Shown here: piece after piece, positions 25,162 to 33,516 of the stretch
How positions within the stretch are numbered: position 1 is the stretch's first letter
How the letters are laid out: every line of letters starts with the position of its first letter
Assembly: GCA_020161665.1 (NCBI GenBank)
Contig: JAIUPA010000043.1
Coordinates: 62,001 to 126,000 of the forward strand
DNA: 64,000 nucleotides
Direction of reading: 5' to 3'
DNA from: Pseudomonadota bacterium
GTDB lineage: Bacteria; Pseudomonadota; Alphaproteobacteria; Rhizobiales; Rhizobiaceae
Notes under the pieces: model-generated
What the model was told of the DNA's origin: nothing
Databases searched by the model: none
Seen by the model: only the letters and a program-made list of their open reading frames with translations
Program-made: the position numbers and the translations under genes

Positions 25162-25971
25162 GTGTTCAAGTCTTCTTTTTATGCCGTTGCCTTATGCCTT
25201 CCCTTGACTGTGGCCAGCGTTGCCGAAGCCGGTGACGGCCAGAGCTTCCTCGCCGGAAACTGGGCCTTGACGCTTGGCGGTTCCGGTTTCATCGGGCCGA
25301 AGTTCGAAGGCTCGAAAAACAGTTCCCTTCAGTTTTCCCCGATCATCGCCATCGGCAAGCAAGGCCCTGAGGCGCGGTTCGTCTCGCGCAACGACAGCCC
25401 GTCCTTTGCCCTTCTGGATCAGGGTGCGTTTCGCGCCGGTATCGCAGGCAAGCTCATCATGCCACGTGACAATGACAGCGAGCCGGAACTGACCGGCATG
25501 AAGAACGTGCTTCTCGGCGTCGAACTCGGTGGCTTTGCCGAAGTCTATCCGACCGAATTTATCCGCGTGCGCGGCGAAGTCCGCCAGGGCATTCGCAGCC
25601 ATAGCGGTCAGGTGGGTGATATTGCCGTCGATGCCTTTACCGACATCACGCCGAACATCCGCGTTTCGGGTGGTCCGCGCGTGCGCCTCGCCAGCAGCGA
25701 ATATTTTGACCGTTATTACGGCGTCAGTGCCGCCGCAGCGGCAGCCGGTGGGCCGAGCGCCTATGCGCCGGGCGGCGGGGTGCACTCCATGGCCGTGGGT
25801 GGTGCTGTCGACTGGAAACCGACAGAACAATGGAGCCTCAGCTCTTTTGCCGAATATCGCCGCCTGATGGGTCCGGCCGCCGATTCAAGCCTCGTGCGCG
25901 AGCGCGGTTCGGCCAACCAGTTCGTGGTCGGTCTTTCAGCCAGCTACAAGTTCAACTTCACGCTGGACTGA
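25162..25971 (+). CDS. MipA/OmpV family outer-membrane protein (269 aa)
   Basis: A signal peptide (FKSSFYAVALCLPLTVASVAEA) leads a beta-rich protein ending with an alternating strand and terminal aromatic pattern (FVVGLSASYKFNFTLD), as in outer-membrane barrels. LTLGGSGFIGPKFEGSKNSS and the FSPIIAIGKQG segment fit MipA/OmpV proteins, which are linked to MltA-interacting or adaptation roles. I set the start at GTG 25162, with GGAG about 8 bases upstream; an in-frame extension back to 25036 would precede the signal peptide with unrelated residues. Confidence 0.85.
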   Translation: MFKSSFYAVALCLPLTVASVAEAGDGQSFLAGNWALTLGGSGFIGPKFEGSKNSSLQFSPIIAIGKQGPEARFVSRNDSPSFALLDQGAFRAGIAGKLIMPRDNDSEPELTGMKNVLLGVELGGFAEVYPTEFIRVRGEVRQGIRSHSGQVGDIAVDAFTDITPNIRVSGGPRVRLASSEYFDRYYGVSAAAAAAGGPSAYAPGGGVHSMAVGGAVDWKPTEQWSLSSFAEYRRLMGPAADSSLVRERGSANQFVVGLSASYKFNFTLD

Positions 25972-26027
25972 TCCGGCGCGGTCAGGCGACGCTTGACCTT
26001 GGCGCCTCTCGCCCGATACTGAAGAAA

Positions 26028-26057
26028 GAAAAGCCGCTCCGTTTCGGGGCGGTTTTT
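26028..26057 (+). terminator. Rho-independent terminator after the MipA/OmpV gene
   Basis: GCCGCTCCG pairs with CGGGGCGGT (two G-U pairs) around TTT, flanked by A before and a T5 run after. The ubiA ribosome site begins about 10 bases later. Confidence 0.8.
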
Positions 26058-26077
26058 CCATGAAGCAGGAGCAGGCT

Positions 26078-27037
26078 ATGAGCGAAAACACGGGCTTTGA
26101 AGGGCGTGTTGTCGATGCGCCTTCGGGCAATTGGGTCTATCGCGTCTTGCCGCGCTGGCTCTGGCCCTATGCCCAGCTGGCGCGCTGGGATCGCCCCATT
26201 GGCTGGCAATTGCTGATGTGGCCCTGCTTCTGGTCGTCGGCGCTGGCCGCCAATGTGGCCAAGGCAGACGGCATGTTCTATCTGCCGCTCCTGCTCTTTC
26301 ATCTCTTCCTGTTCTTTGTCGGGTCTGTGGCCATGCGCGGCGCGGGCTGCACGTGGAATGATCTGGTTGATCACGATATCGATTCACAGGTGGCGCGCAC
26401 CCGTTCCCGGCCCTTGCCGTCGGGTCGCGTCAGCCGCAAGCAGGCCAAAATCTTCCTCGGACTTCAGCTTCTGGCGGGCCTCATCGTCCTCATCCAGTTG
26501 AACGTCTTCTCGATGATTCTGGCCATCTCGTCGCTTGCAATCGTTGCCATTTATCCCTTTGCCAAGCGCTTTACCGATTGGCCGCAATTCTTCCTCGGCC
26601 TTGCCTTTTCCTGGGGCGGGCTGATGGGGTGGGCCGCGATGTTCGGAACGCTGTCCTGGTCCACTGTCGCGCTCTATGTCGGCGCGGTCGTGTGGACCAT
26701 CGGCTACGATACGATCTACGCCCATCAGGACAAGGAAGATGATGCGCTGGTGGGCGTGCGCTCCACGGCGCGCCTTTTTGGAGAGAGAACCAAAATCTGG
26801 CTGTGGCGGCTTTACGGACTGGCCTTCGCGGCCATTGTTCTCGCCTTTCTTCTGGCGGGTGTCGGCCCTGTCGCCTATCTCGGTCTTGCCGTCGCGGGCG
26901 TCATGCTGGTGCGCCAGATTGTGGTGCTGGATATCGACAATGCTGACCAGTGCCTTAGCCTGTTCAAGTCGAACAGCCGCGTTGGCGCCATCATTTTTGC
27001 CGGGCTGATAGCAGCCCTCTTCTTCATTCATATCTGA
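26078..27037 (+). CDS. ubiA: UbiA-type 4-hydroxybenzoate polyprenyltransferase (319 aa)
   Basis: Integral membrane prenyltransferase that attaches the polyprenyl chain to 4-hydroxybenzoate in ubiquinone synthesis. The first Asp-rich motif is NDLVDHDID at 94-102, followed by ARTRSRPLPSG. The second is the YDTIYAHQDKEDD segment (about 212-224). Seven to nine hydrophobic spans are visible. The N-terminal 25 residues are polar. Start ATG 26078 with AGGAGCAGG upstream; ATG 26060 is in frame but overlaps the terminator. ispB at 8.9 kb makes the prenyl donor. Confidence 0.92.
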   Translation: MSENTGFEGRVVDAPSGNWVYRVLPRWLWPYAQLARWDRPIGWQLLMWPCFWSSALAANVAKADGMFYLPLLLFHLFLFFVGSVAMRGAGCTWNDLVDHDIDSQVARTRSRPLPSGRVSRKQAKIFLGLQLLAGLIVLIQLNVFSMILAISSLAIVAIYPFAKRFTDWPQFFLGLAFSWGGLMGWAAMFGTLSWSTVALYVGAVVWTIGYDTIYAHQDKEDDALVGVRSTARLFGERTKIWLWRLYGLAFAAIVLAFLLAGVGPVAYLGLAVAGVMLVRQIVVLDIDNADQCLSLFKSNSRVGAIIFAGLIAALFFIHI

Positions 27038-27056
27038 AGCTTTGCCAAAAACGAGA

Positions 27057-27085
27057 CAGGCCCGGCTTCAGAAAAGCCGGGCCTG
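27057..27085. terminator. Strong hairpin between convergent ubiA and DUF6101 genes
   Basis: CAGGCCCGGCTT (27057-27068) pairs perfectly with AAGCCGGGCCTG (27074-27085) around CAGAA, a 12-bp stem. It lacks a clear T tract on either side, so it may act as a transcript-end stabiliser rather than a classic terminator. Confidence 0.65.
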
Positions 27086-27109
27086 CTGTCGCGCGGGGGC
27101 GGTGGATCT

Positions 27110-27670
27110 TCAAGACCGCGCGATAATTTCCTTGCCTTCGATTTTCAGGGCAACGCCGAGCGAGCCGGTCTTGCGACGGCACAGGAAGCGCGGACGGTGC
27201 TTCATGGCATTGGCGGCGCGGCGGCGCGGCTGGGCCGGTTCGCGGCGAACATCGCCAATGTGATCTTCAAGCGGGTGAGCCACACCATCGGCCTCGACCA
27301 TCAGCATCGGAATGTTGAAGGCGTCCGACCACGAGCGCCAGTCGGCGGCAATGTCGGAAAGGTCGTGGGCGACGAGAAGCGGAATGCACAGTTCCGGGTC
27401 GTCATGATGCAGTTCCAGCGTCACGGTCATGTCGCCATTGCCATGGTCGATGGCACGGGCGGCAACACCCTTGAAAGCGCGAACCGGCAGGGCAAACGAG
27501 ATCGGCAGGCCACTGGAGGGCAGCGTACGGCGAAGGACGGCACCCCGTTCGTCAAGTGTGACGCTCACATTCCCGCCAGCCAGTTCATAGCTGACCTGCT
27601 GCGGAAAACGGGCCGGTTCAACCCGGAATGCTGCCTCTGCCCAGACGGGCTTCAGAACGGTGTTAGCCAT
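27110..27670 (-). CDS. DUF6101 family protein (186 aa)
   Basis: Soluble protein with no signal peptide. The middle (VSVTLDERGAVLRRTLPSSG, FKGVAARAIDHGNGDMTVTL, LHHDDPELCIPLLVAHDLSD, AADWRSWSDAF) matches my memory of the DUF6101 family found throughout rhizobia. The C-terminus is basic (EPAQPRRRAANAMKHRPRFL). Function unknown. Start ATG 27670 has AAGGGA upstream. It converges on ubiA and is divergent from the DUF1217 gene. Confidence 0.75.
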   Translation of the reverse strand: MANTVLKPVWAEAAFRVEPARFPQQVSYELAGGNVSVTLDERGAVLRRTLPSSGLPISFALPVRAFKGVAARAIDHGNGDMTVTLELHHDDPELCIPLLVAHDLSDIAADWRSWSDAFNIPMLMVEADGVAHPLEDHIGDVRREPAQPRRRAANAMKHRPRFLCRRKTGSLGVALKIEGKEIIARS

Positions 27671-27994
27671 CGTATTTTTCCCTTGTCTTACCTTTGGAGT
27701 CTTCCGCTCCTTGGCATCGGGACTTTGCGTCCTCTGATGGCTTCACGATACGGCGCGTCTATTCGCAGCCGCTTAAAAATCGCGGTAAAGAAAACATTGC
27801 TGTTTCCGATGGTTAGCGGAATGACCAACGCGCAGGGTTGAGGAATTGTGAATGTTTGGAGGCAGGTGGTAGGCCGCCTTAATCGTAAAGCTTCGGTTAA
27901 GGAAAGGCGGGTATAGTGGAACGCTTATTGTGGGGCGCAATGCGGGCGCCTGCAGTCGGGCGATGATGAGGCCCGTTTCCCCTGGATTGGTATC
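27671..27994. other. 324-base intergenic region upstream of the DUF1217 gene
   Basis: This divergent spacer must hold promoters for DUF6101 (minus) and DUF1217 (plus). Two TTAA motifs (27888-27891 and 27906-27909 approximately) are too far apart for a CtrA site. No repeat, terminator or RNA gene is evident. Confidence 0.4.
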
Positions 27995-30523
27995 GTGGTC
28001 CTTTCGACCTACAGCAGCTACCTGATTGTGAACAAGGACCTGTCCACGTCCTTGAACCGGGTCGCGTCTGAAGCTGTCACCAAGCGGGAAACCGACTATT
28101 ATCAAAAGAACATCGGCAAGGTGAAAACGGTTGACGACTTCATGTCGGATTACCGGCTTTATTCCTATGCCGTGAAGGCCCATGGCCTTGAAGACATGGC
28201 CTATGCCCGCGCCTTCATGAAAAAGGTGCTGGAAAGCGATCTGACCGACAGTTCAAGCTTTGCCAACACGCTGACCGACAAGCGTTACAAGGATTTCGCC
28301 TCGGCCTTCAACTTTGCCGGCTCCACCAAGACCGCCCAGACCACGGCTCAGGAAAGTGACCTCGTCAGTGCCTATGAGACCTCGTTCACCGCGGAGGAAA
28401 AGGCGATCAATGACGAGACGGCATATTACGACAAGGCCATCGACAAGGTGACGAATGTCGACCAGCTCATCGGCAATGAGCGGCTGATCACCTATGCGAT
28501 GAAGGCCAACGGGATCTACAACGAGTATTTCTCCAAGGCCAAGATGAAGGACCTGCTGATTGGGGATCTGAGCGACACCAACAGCGCCGTCTACAAGACG
28601 TACGGGGGGCCGCGCGCCAGCCTGACCGCAGACAATACCGACAAGCAGGCGGTGATCAGCGCCATCGACAATCGCACGTCGCTGAAGGCGCGCAACACCG
28701 AACTGGATACGCTTCTGGCGGATTCGACCATCACCGATGAAGAACGCACCGCCTATGAAGAGGAAAAGGCGACCAACGAAACGACCATTTCCGATATCGA
28801 GACCAACCTGCAATCGGCCGTCGGAACCGTCGATGATGCGGAACTGGCGGCAATCAAGTCGCAGTACAAGACGGCCATTCAGAGTAACAATGCGAAGATT
28901 GCCCAGATTGATGTGATGCTGGGCTTCAAGGCGCAGTTCTCGTTCAAGCCGGATGGCACGCTCGTCAACGCCACAGCCCAGACCGCCACGCAAAAGGCGG
29001 CCATCGAGGAGAAATATCTCCACACGGTTTCCACCAATCCCAGCTACACGCTCTTCAAGAACGACAAGGATCACTTTGAAGCGGTGATCAATTCGGCCAC
29101 TTCGGTCGATGATCTCGTCAATGACAGCCGCGTGGTCAGCTTCATCAAGACGGCCTATGAGCTGAACAGCTTCGTGTCCGCCTCCACCATCCGTGCCATG
29201 ATGCTGTCGGACCCGTCCAATTCCAACAGCGTCGCGGCCATTAATGGCCTGCCCGATTTCTCGCGCCTCTTCAATTTCAATGCCGATGGCACGGTGAAAG
29301 ATGGCATGAAGGCGATGAGCAACAGCAACATCACCTACACCAATTCGCGCGGCTCTTCGATTACTGTCAACCCGCTGTCGGACGTGACCAGCAAGTACAA
29401 GACCAACTATCTCTACGCCTTCCAGGACGAGATCGATGTGGCGATGGAAAACTACCAGAAGCGCATCGATGCCGTGAATACCATCGATGACCTCTTCGTC
29501 ACCAACTCCAGTTACTGGACGAAGAACGCCACGACCTCCACGGAAAAGAACGCCTACAACAAGTCGCCCGAACTTTGGGAAATGGCGCTGGAATCCTTTG
29601 GCCTTGATCCGTCTAACTTCTCGAAGACGAAGATCGAGCGCATTCTGGAAAGCGATCTGAACAGCAAGACCAGCTACGCCAATATCCTGAAGGATGACAA
29701 GGTCATTGCCTTCGCCAAGGCCTTCAACTTCGATGCCAAGGGCAATGAGGATGTGCCGGTGCAGGCGCAGTCCGAGCAGGTGGTGAACGAACTGGCGACG
29801 GATTATCGCTCGCAGATGACGCGCTTCAAGACCGGCGCGGCCAAGACCGCCGCCGGAAAACTGGCTGACTCGGAAATCGCCTATTACAAGGAGCAGATGC
29901 AGCGCATCACCTCGGTCGACGAGTTGTTGGCTGATAGCCGCCTCGTCAATGTCATGCTCAAATCCCGGGCCATTGATCCGGCATCCGTGACCACCAAAGA
30001 CCTGAAGAAGATGTTCGCGTCGGATCTCTCCGATCCGAAGAGCTTCGTGAATACGCAGACGAACAAGAACCTCACGGAACTGGTCGCCTCCTTCAACTTC
30101 GATGTGAAGGGCAAGATGACGGAAAGCGCGTCGGTTCTCGGAACCGTGCAGCAGCGCGGCGATGTCATGGAAACGGTCAACAAATATGTTCGCCAGACCA
30201 TGGAAGAAGAGCAGGGCAATTCCAACGAAGGCGTGCGTCTGGCGTTGTATTTCTCCCGCAAGGCGAACGATGTCACCTCGGCCTACGACATTCTGGGCGA
30301 CAACGCACTCAGCCAGTTCTTTACCACGACGTTCAGCCTGTCGACCTACTTCTCCAACATGGAAGTGACGGCGCAGGCAGACATGGTGAGCAAGTATATC
30401 GACCTGAAAAAGCTCTCCGATCCCAAATATGTGCAGAGCCTCGTGCAGCGATTCACCGCCATGTACGACACGAAAAACAGCTCGGCCTCGGCCTCGGCGG
30501 CGCTGACCATCCTCACCTCCTGA
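27995..30523 (+). CDS. Large DUF1217 protein with five repeats (842 aa)
   Basis: Five diverged copies of a DUF1217-type unit are visible. Each has a Y/F-x-x-x-I-x-x-V/I-x-S/T-V-D-D-L/F core, then a D-x-R-L/V stretch and, in most, an S-D-L-x-D/N-x-x-S motif and a final F-N-F. Residues: 32-110 (KVKTVDDFMSDYRLYSYAVK), 141-325 (KVTNVDQLIGNERLITYAMK, interrupted by a charged coiled coil at about 210-308), 360-435, about 488-590 and about 632-715 (RITSVDELLADSRLVNVMLK). The tail 730-842 ends in a helix-rich domain. DUF1217 proteins are often linked to flagellar gene clusters in rhizobia, but no flagellar gene is near. No signal peptide. The start is GTG 27995, without a clear ribosome site. Confidence 0.8.
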   Translation: MVLSTYSSYLIVNKDLSTSLNRVASEAVTKRETDYYQKNIGKVKTVDDFMSDYRLYSYAVKAHGLEDMAYARAFMKKVLESDLTDSSSFANTLTDKRYKDFASAFNFAGSTKTAQTTAQESDLVSAYETSFTAEEKAINDETAYYDKAIDKVTNVDQLIGNERLITYAMKANGIYNEYFSKAKMKDLLIGDLSDTNSAVYKTYGGPRASLTADNTDKQAVISAIDNRTSLKARNTELDTLLADSTITDEERTAYEEEKATNETTISDIETNLQSAVGTVDDAELAAIKSQYKTAIQSNNAKIAQIDVMLGFKAQFSFKPDGTLVNATAQTATQKAAIEEKYLHTVSTNPSYTLFKNDKDHFEAVINSATSVDDLVNDSRVVSFIKTAYELNSFVSASTIRAMMLSDPSNSNSVAAINGLPDFSRLFNFNADGTVKDGMKAMSNSNITYTNSRGSSITVNPLSDVTSKYKTNYLYAFQDEIDVAMENYQKRIDAVNTIDDLFVTNSSYWTKNATTSTEKNAYNKSPELWEMALESFGLDPSNFSKTKIERILESDLNSKTSYANILKDDKVIAFAKAFNFDAKGNEDVPVQAQSEQVVNELATDYRSQMTRFKTGAAKTAAGKLADSEIAYYKEQMQRITSVDELLADSRLVNVMLKSRAIDPASVTTKDLKKMFASDLSDPKSFVNTQTNKNLTELVASFNFDVKGKMTESASVLGTVQQRGDVMETVNKYVRQTMEEEQGNSNEGVRLALYFSRKANDVTSAYDILGDNALSQFFTTTFSLSTYFSNMEVTAQADMVSKYIDLKKLSDPKYVQSLVQRFTAMYDTKNSSASASAALTILTS

Positions 30524-30564
30524 TCCGCGCAAACGCTATCCCCGGCGTTGACCCGGCATGAGAC

Positions 30565-30590
30565 TCGATATATCCGTTGAAACATATCGA
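30565..30590 (+). promoter_or_regulatory. Candidate Mo-box (ModE operator) upstream of modA
   Basis: TCGATATAT and ACATATCGA lie as near-perfect inverted halves separated by 8 bases; the outer seven pairs are perfect. This resembles the alphaproteobacterial Mo-box TCGnTATA-N-TATAnCGA. It lies 12 bases before the modA start codon, where bound ModE would block the operon when molybdate is plentiful. Confidence 0.65.
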
Positions 30591-30602
30591 ACGGAGACCG
30601 CC

Positions 30603-31385
30603 ATGATCTTCATGCCCCGCCTTGCCCGCGCTGCAGGCCTTGCCCTTCTCGTCACTGCGCTGACGTTCCATGCCGCCAGCGCCGCCGAAAAGGTAACGGT
30701 CTTTGCCGCCGCCAGTCTGAAGGATGTGCTGACCTCGATCTCCGAAACGTGGAAGAGCGCAACCGGCAACGAGGTCGTGCTGTCCTTTGCCGGGAGTTCG
30801 GCGCTGGCCAAGCAGATCGCTGAAGGCGCGCCCGCCGATCTCTTCATTTCAGCGGACCTCGACTGGATGCACACCATCGAAAAGCAGGGTCTGGTGAAGG
30901 AGGGCACGCGCCTTTCGCTTCTTGGCAACCGCATCGTTCTCGTGGCGCCTGCCGACAGCAAGGCGGAATTGAAGGTTGCGCCGGGCTTTGATCTTGCGGG
31001 CGTCCTTGGTGACGGCAAGCTTGCCATGGCCAATACGGACAGCGTTCCGGCGGGCAAATACGGCAAGGCGGCACTGGACAAGCTCGGCGTCTGGAGCGCC
31101 GTCGAACCCAAGGTGGCGCAGGCCGAAAACGTGCGTGCCGCGCTGCTTCTCGTCTCGCGCGGTGAAGCGCCCTTCGGCATTGTTTATGAAACCGACGCCA
31201 AGGTTGACCCGAAGGTGAAGATCGTGGATCGTTTCCCTGAAGACAGCCACAAGCCGATCATCTATCCGGCGGCGGTGCTCAAGGATGCGAAGTCGCCGGT
31301 GGCCGGTGCCTTCCTCGATTATCTCAAGACGGACAAGGCCAAGGCGGCCTTTGAAGCGGCGGGTTTCACCGTCCTTGGTGAGTAA
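30603..31385 (+). CDS. modA: Molybdate ABC transporter substrate-binding protein (260 aa)
   Basis: Periplasmic binding protein that captures molybdate or tungstate for ModBC. A signal peptide (MPRLARAAGLALLVTALTFHAASA) precedes KVTVFAAASLKDVL, the first anion-binding loop. LSFAGSSALAKQI, GAPADLFISAD and NTDSVPAGKYGKAAL are the other family motifs. Start ATG 30603 has CGGAG 6 bases upstream; an in-frame ATG at 30558 would run through the Mo-box. It is the first gene of modABC, 13 bases or fewer between genes. Confidence 0.94.
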   Translation: MIFMPRLARAAGLALLVTALTFHAASAAEKVTVFAAASLKDVLTSISETWKSATGNEVVLSFAGSSALAKQIAEGAPADLFISADLDWMHTIEKQGLVKEGTRLSLLGNRIVLVAPADSKAELKVAPGFDLAGVLGDGKLAMANTDSVPAGKYGKAALDKLGVWSAVEPKVAQAENVRAALLLVSRGEAPFGIVYETDAKVDPKVKIVDRFPEDSHKPIIYPAAVLKDAKSPVAGAFLDYLKTDKAKAAFEAAGFTVLGE

Positions 31386-31397
31386 AGCAGGAGCGGT

Positions 31398-32087
31398 GTG
31401 ATTTCTGACGCAGAATGGACCGCCGTATTCCTGAGCCTCAAGGTGGCGGCGGTGGCCGTCGCCTTTTCGCTGCCGCTCGGCATTGTCGTGGCGCTCATCC
31501 TGTCGCGTTGCCGTCTGCCCGGCGTCGGGCTGTTGAATGGTATCGTCCACCTGCCGCTCATCATGCCGCCGGTCGTCACCGGCTATCTGTTGCTGATTGC
31601 CTTCGGGCGGCGCGGCCTGTTCGGCTCCTTCCTTGAGACATGGTTCGGCCTGACATTTTCCTTCCGCTGGACGGGGGCGGCGCTTGCCGCTGCCGTCATG
31701 GGCTTTCCGCTGATGGTGCGGGCGATCCGCCTGTCGCTCGATGCCGTCGACCGCAAGCTGGAATCCGCCGCAGCCACACTCGGGGCCGGGCCGCTCAAAA
31801 CCTTTTTCACCATCACCCTGCCGCTCTCTCTGCCCGGTGTGGTGGCAGGCGCCATCCTCGCCTTTGCCAAGGCGCTGGGGGAATTCGGTGCAACGATCAC
31901 CTTCGTCTCCAACATTCCCGGCGAAACGCAAACGCTCGCCGCCGCCATCTACACCTATACGCAGGTGCCCGGCGGCGATGCCGGTGCCATGCGGCTGACG
32001 CTCGTGTCCATCGCGCTGTCGCTGGTGGCTTTGCTCGCTTCGGAAATTCTGGCGCGCCGATTGGCGAGAAGGTTGGGCAACGCATGA
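31398..32087 (+). CDS. modB: Molybdate ABC transporter permease (229 aa)
   Basis: Inner-membrane permease with about five hydrophobic spans and the cytoplasmic EAA-type loop (AAATLGAGPLKTFFTITLPLSLPG) that contacts ModC. HLPLIMPPVVTGYLLL and ALGEFGATITFVSNIPGETQTL are typical ModB segments. The start is GTG 31398 with CAGGAG upstream. Its stop overlaps the modC start (ATGA, 32084-32087). Confidence 0.94.
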   Translation: MISDAEWTAVFLSLKVAAVAVAFSLPLGIVVALILSRCRLPGVGLLNGIVHLPLIMPPVVTGYLLLIAFGRRGLFGSFLETWFGLTFSFRWTGAALAAAVMGFPLMVRAIRLSLDAVDRKLESAAATLGAGPLKTFFTITLPLSLPGVVAGAILAFAKALGEFGATITFVSNIPGETQTLAAAIYTYTQVPGGDAGAMRLTLVSIALSLVALLASEILARRLARRLGNA

Positions 32088-33193
32088 CGCTGACCTTCGA
32101 TATCACGCACGTGCAGGGTGATTTCACGCTGCAGGCCCAAGCCGGGACGGGCGAGGGGCTGACAGTGATTTCCGGACCGTCCGGTTCCGGCAAGACGACG
32201 CTGATCAATCTCATCGCCGGTCTCACCCCCCTGCAAGATGGCCGAATTGCCTTTGGCGATACGGTCTGGAATGACACGGTCGCCGGGCTTTTTGTGCCAC
32301 CGCACAAGCGCCGCATCGGCTACGTCTTTCAGGAGGCGCGGCTGTTCCCGCATATGAGCGTGCGTGCCAATCTCGTTTACGGCATGGGCCGCGTACCTAG
32401 GGGGGAGCGGGCCGGGCGCATCGAGCGCATCGCCTCACTCTTGCGCATTGCACCGCTTCTGGAGCGTCGTCCGGCAAACCTTTCAGGCGGCGAACGCCAG
32501 CGCGTCGCGCTGGGCCGTGCCTTGTTGTCCGATCCGCAACTGCTGTTGATGGACGAGCCCTTGTCGGCGCTCGATGCGGCGCTGAAAGCGGAAATCCTGC
32601 CGGATATCGAGCGCATCCGCGACGAAGCCCGCATTCCGATCCTCTATATCAGCCATGCGATGGAGGAGGTGGTGCGCCTTGCCACCCGCGTGATCGCGCT
32701 GGAAGCGGGCCGGGTGGTTGCCACGGGGGGGCCGGAAGCGGCCTTCGCCTCGGCCTTGGACGGGTCGGGCGCGCGGGCCGGAGCCTTCATCGAAGCGACC
32801 ATTCTTGAACATCTGGCAGACGAAGGCTTGATGCGGGCCACATCTCAGGCCGGAACGCTTTACCTGCGCGCCGCATCCGTTCTTGCGGGGCAGTCGGTGC
32901 GCGTCTTCATCCCTGCGGCGGATATCATCCTGTCGCGCGGCCTGCCGGAGGAAATCTCGGCGCTCAACCGCCTGTCGGCCACGGTGATGGCGCTGACGCC
33001 GGGGACGGCCTCGGTCATGGTGGAACTTGATTGCGGCGGCGCGCGTCTCAGCGCCGAAGTCACGCGTCTTTCTGCCGCCCGTCTGGGCCTTGCGCCGGGC
33101 GAGAAGGTCGAAGCGCTGTTCAAGGCGGTGCGGTTGGCACCGGAAACGCTTTATCGCGTTTCGTCCGGGCTTGAGAGCATCCCGGCGAGATAG
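32084..33193 (+). CDS. modC: Molybdate ABC transporter ATP-binding protein (369 aa)
   Basis: ATPase of the molybdate importer. Walker A GPSGSGKT (31-38), Q-loop FQEARLFPHMS, signature LSGGERQRVALGRAL, Walker B LLLMDEPLSALD and the switch His in LYISHAMEE are all intact. Residues about 295-360 form the C-terminal TOBE/Mop domain (LNRLSATVMALTPGTASVMV) that senses molybdate. The last 43 bases overlap, tail to tail, the end of the ModE-like gene on the other strand. Start ATG 32084, coupled to modB. Confidence 0.95.
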   Translation: MTLTFDITHVQGDFTLQAQAGTGEGLTVISGPSGSGKTTLINLIAGLTPLQDGRIAFGDTVWNDTVAGLFVPPHKRRIGYVFQEARLFPHMSVRANLVYGMGRVPRGERAGRIERIASLLRIAPLLERRPANLSGGERQRVALGRALLSDPQLLLMDEPLSALDAALKAEILPDIERIRDEARIPILYISHAMEEVVRLATRVIALEAGRVVATGGPEAAFASALDGSGARAGAFIEATILEHLADEGLMRATSQAGTLYLRAASVLAGQSVRVFIPAADIILSRGLPEEISALNRLSATVMALTPGTASVMVELDCGGARLSAEVTRLSAARLGLAPGEKVEALFKAVRLAPETLYRVSSGLESIPAR

Positions 33194-33516
33194 GCAAGAT
33201 CGCTATTGATGGCGGCCCGCGCCGCCGCTTCCATGCGCTGGCAGCGCGCCAGAAGATCGGCCCCGAAGGCCGTCAGTTCCGCCCCGCCACCGGCCTTGCC
33301 GCCGTGGCGGGTGATGACGGAAGGCTCGCGAAACATGCGGTTGATTTCATCGATCAACAGCCAGGCCCGCCGGTAGGACATGCCCATGGCCGCCCCCGCC
33401 GCGCTGATCGAGCCATGTTCGGAAACCCGTGCCAGAAGCTCGGCCTTGCCGGGGCCAAGGCGGATGCCATTGGCAAAGTCGATCCTGAGCGTCGCTTTCA
33501 CCGCCTTGTCGCTCAT
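33151..33516 (-). CDS. ModE-like winged-helix regulator without Mop domains (121 aa)
   Basis: An N-terminal LysR-like winged helix as in ModE: LGPGKAELLARVSEHGSISAAGAAMGMSYRRAWLLIDEINRMF is the helix-turn-helix (seen in parts), and GGKAGGGAELTAFGADLLAR is the wing and dimer helix. Classical ModE adds two Mop domains that bind molybdate; here the protein stops at 121 residues, so any molybdate sensing must be indirect. It is convergent with modC and overlaps it. It is the third gene of a TsaC-FAD oxidase-ModE unit; its ATG overlaps the stop of the FAD gene. The Mo-box before modA is a natural target. Confidence 0.8.
   Translation of the reverse strand: MSDKAVKATLRIDFANGIRLGPGKAELLARVSEHGSISAAGAAMGMSYRRAWLLIDEINRMFREPSVITRHGGKAGGGAELTAFGADLLARCQRMEAAARAAINSDLAYLAGMLSSPDETR

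Noticed and set aside
27886..27910. Two TTAA motifs upstream of the DUF1217 gene as a CtrA site
   Set aside because: The halves are about 14 bases apart rather than 7.
28253..30532. 759-codon open frame on the minus strand opposite DUF1217
   Set aside because: It is a GC-codon-bias shadow: no family motif and no ribosome site, while the plus strand shows clear protein repeats.
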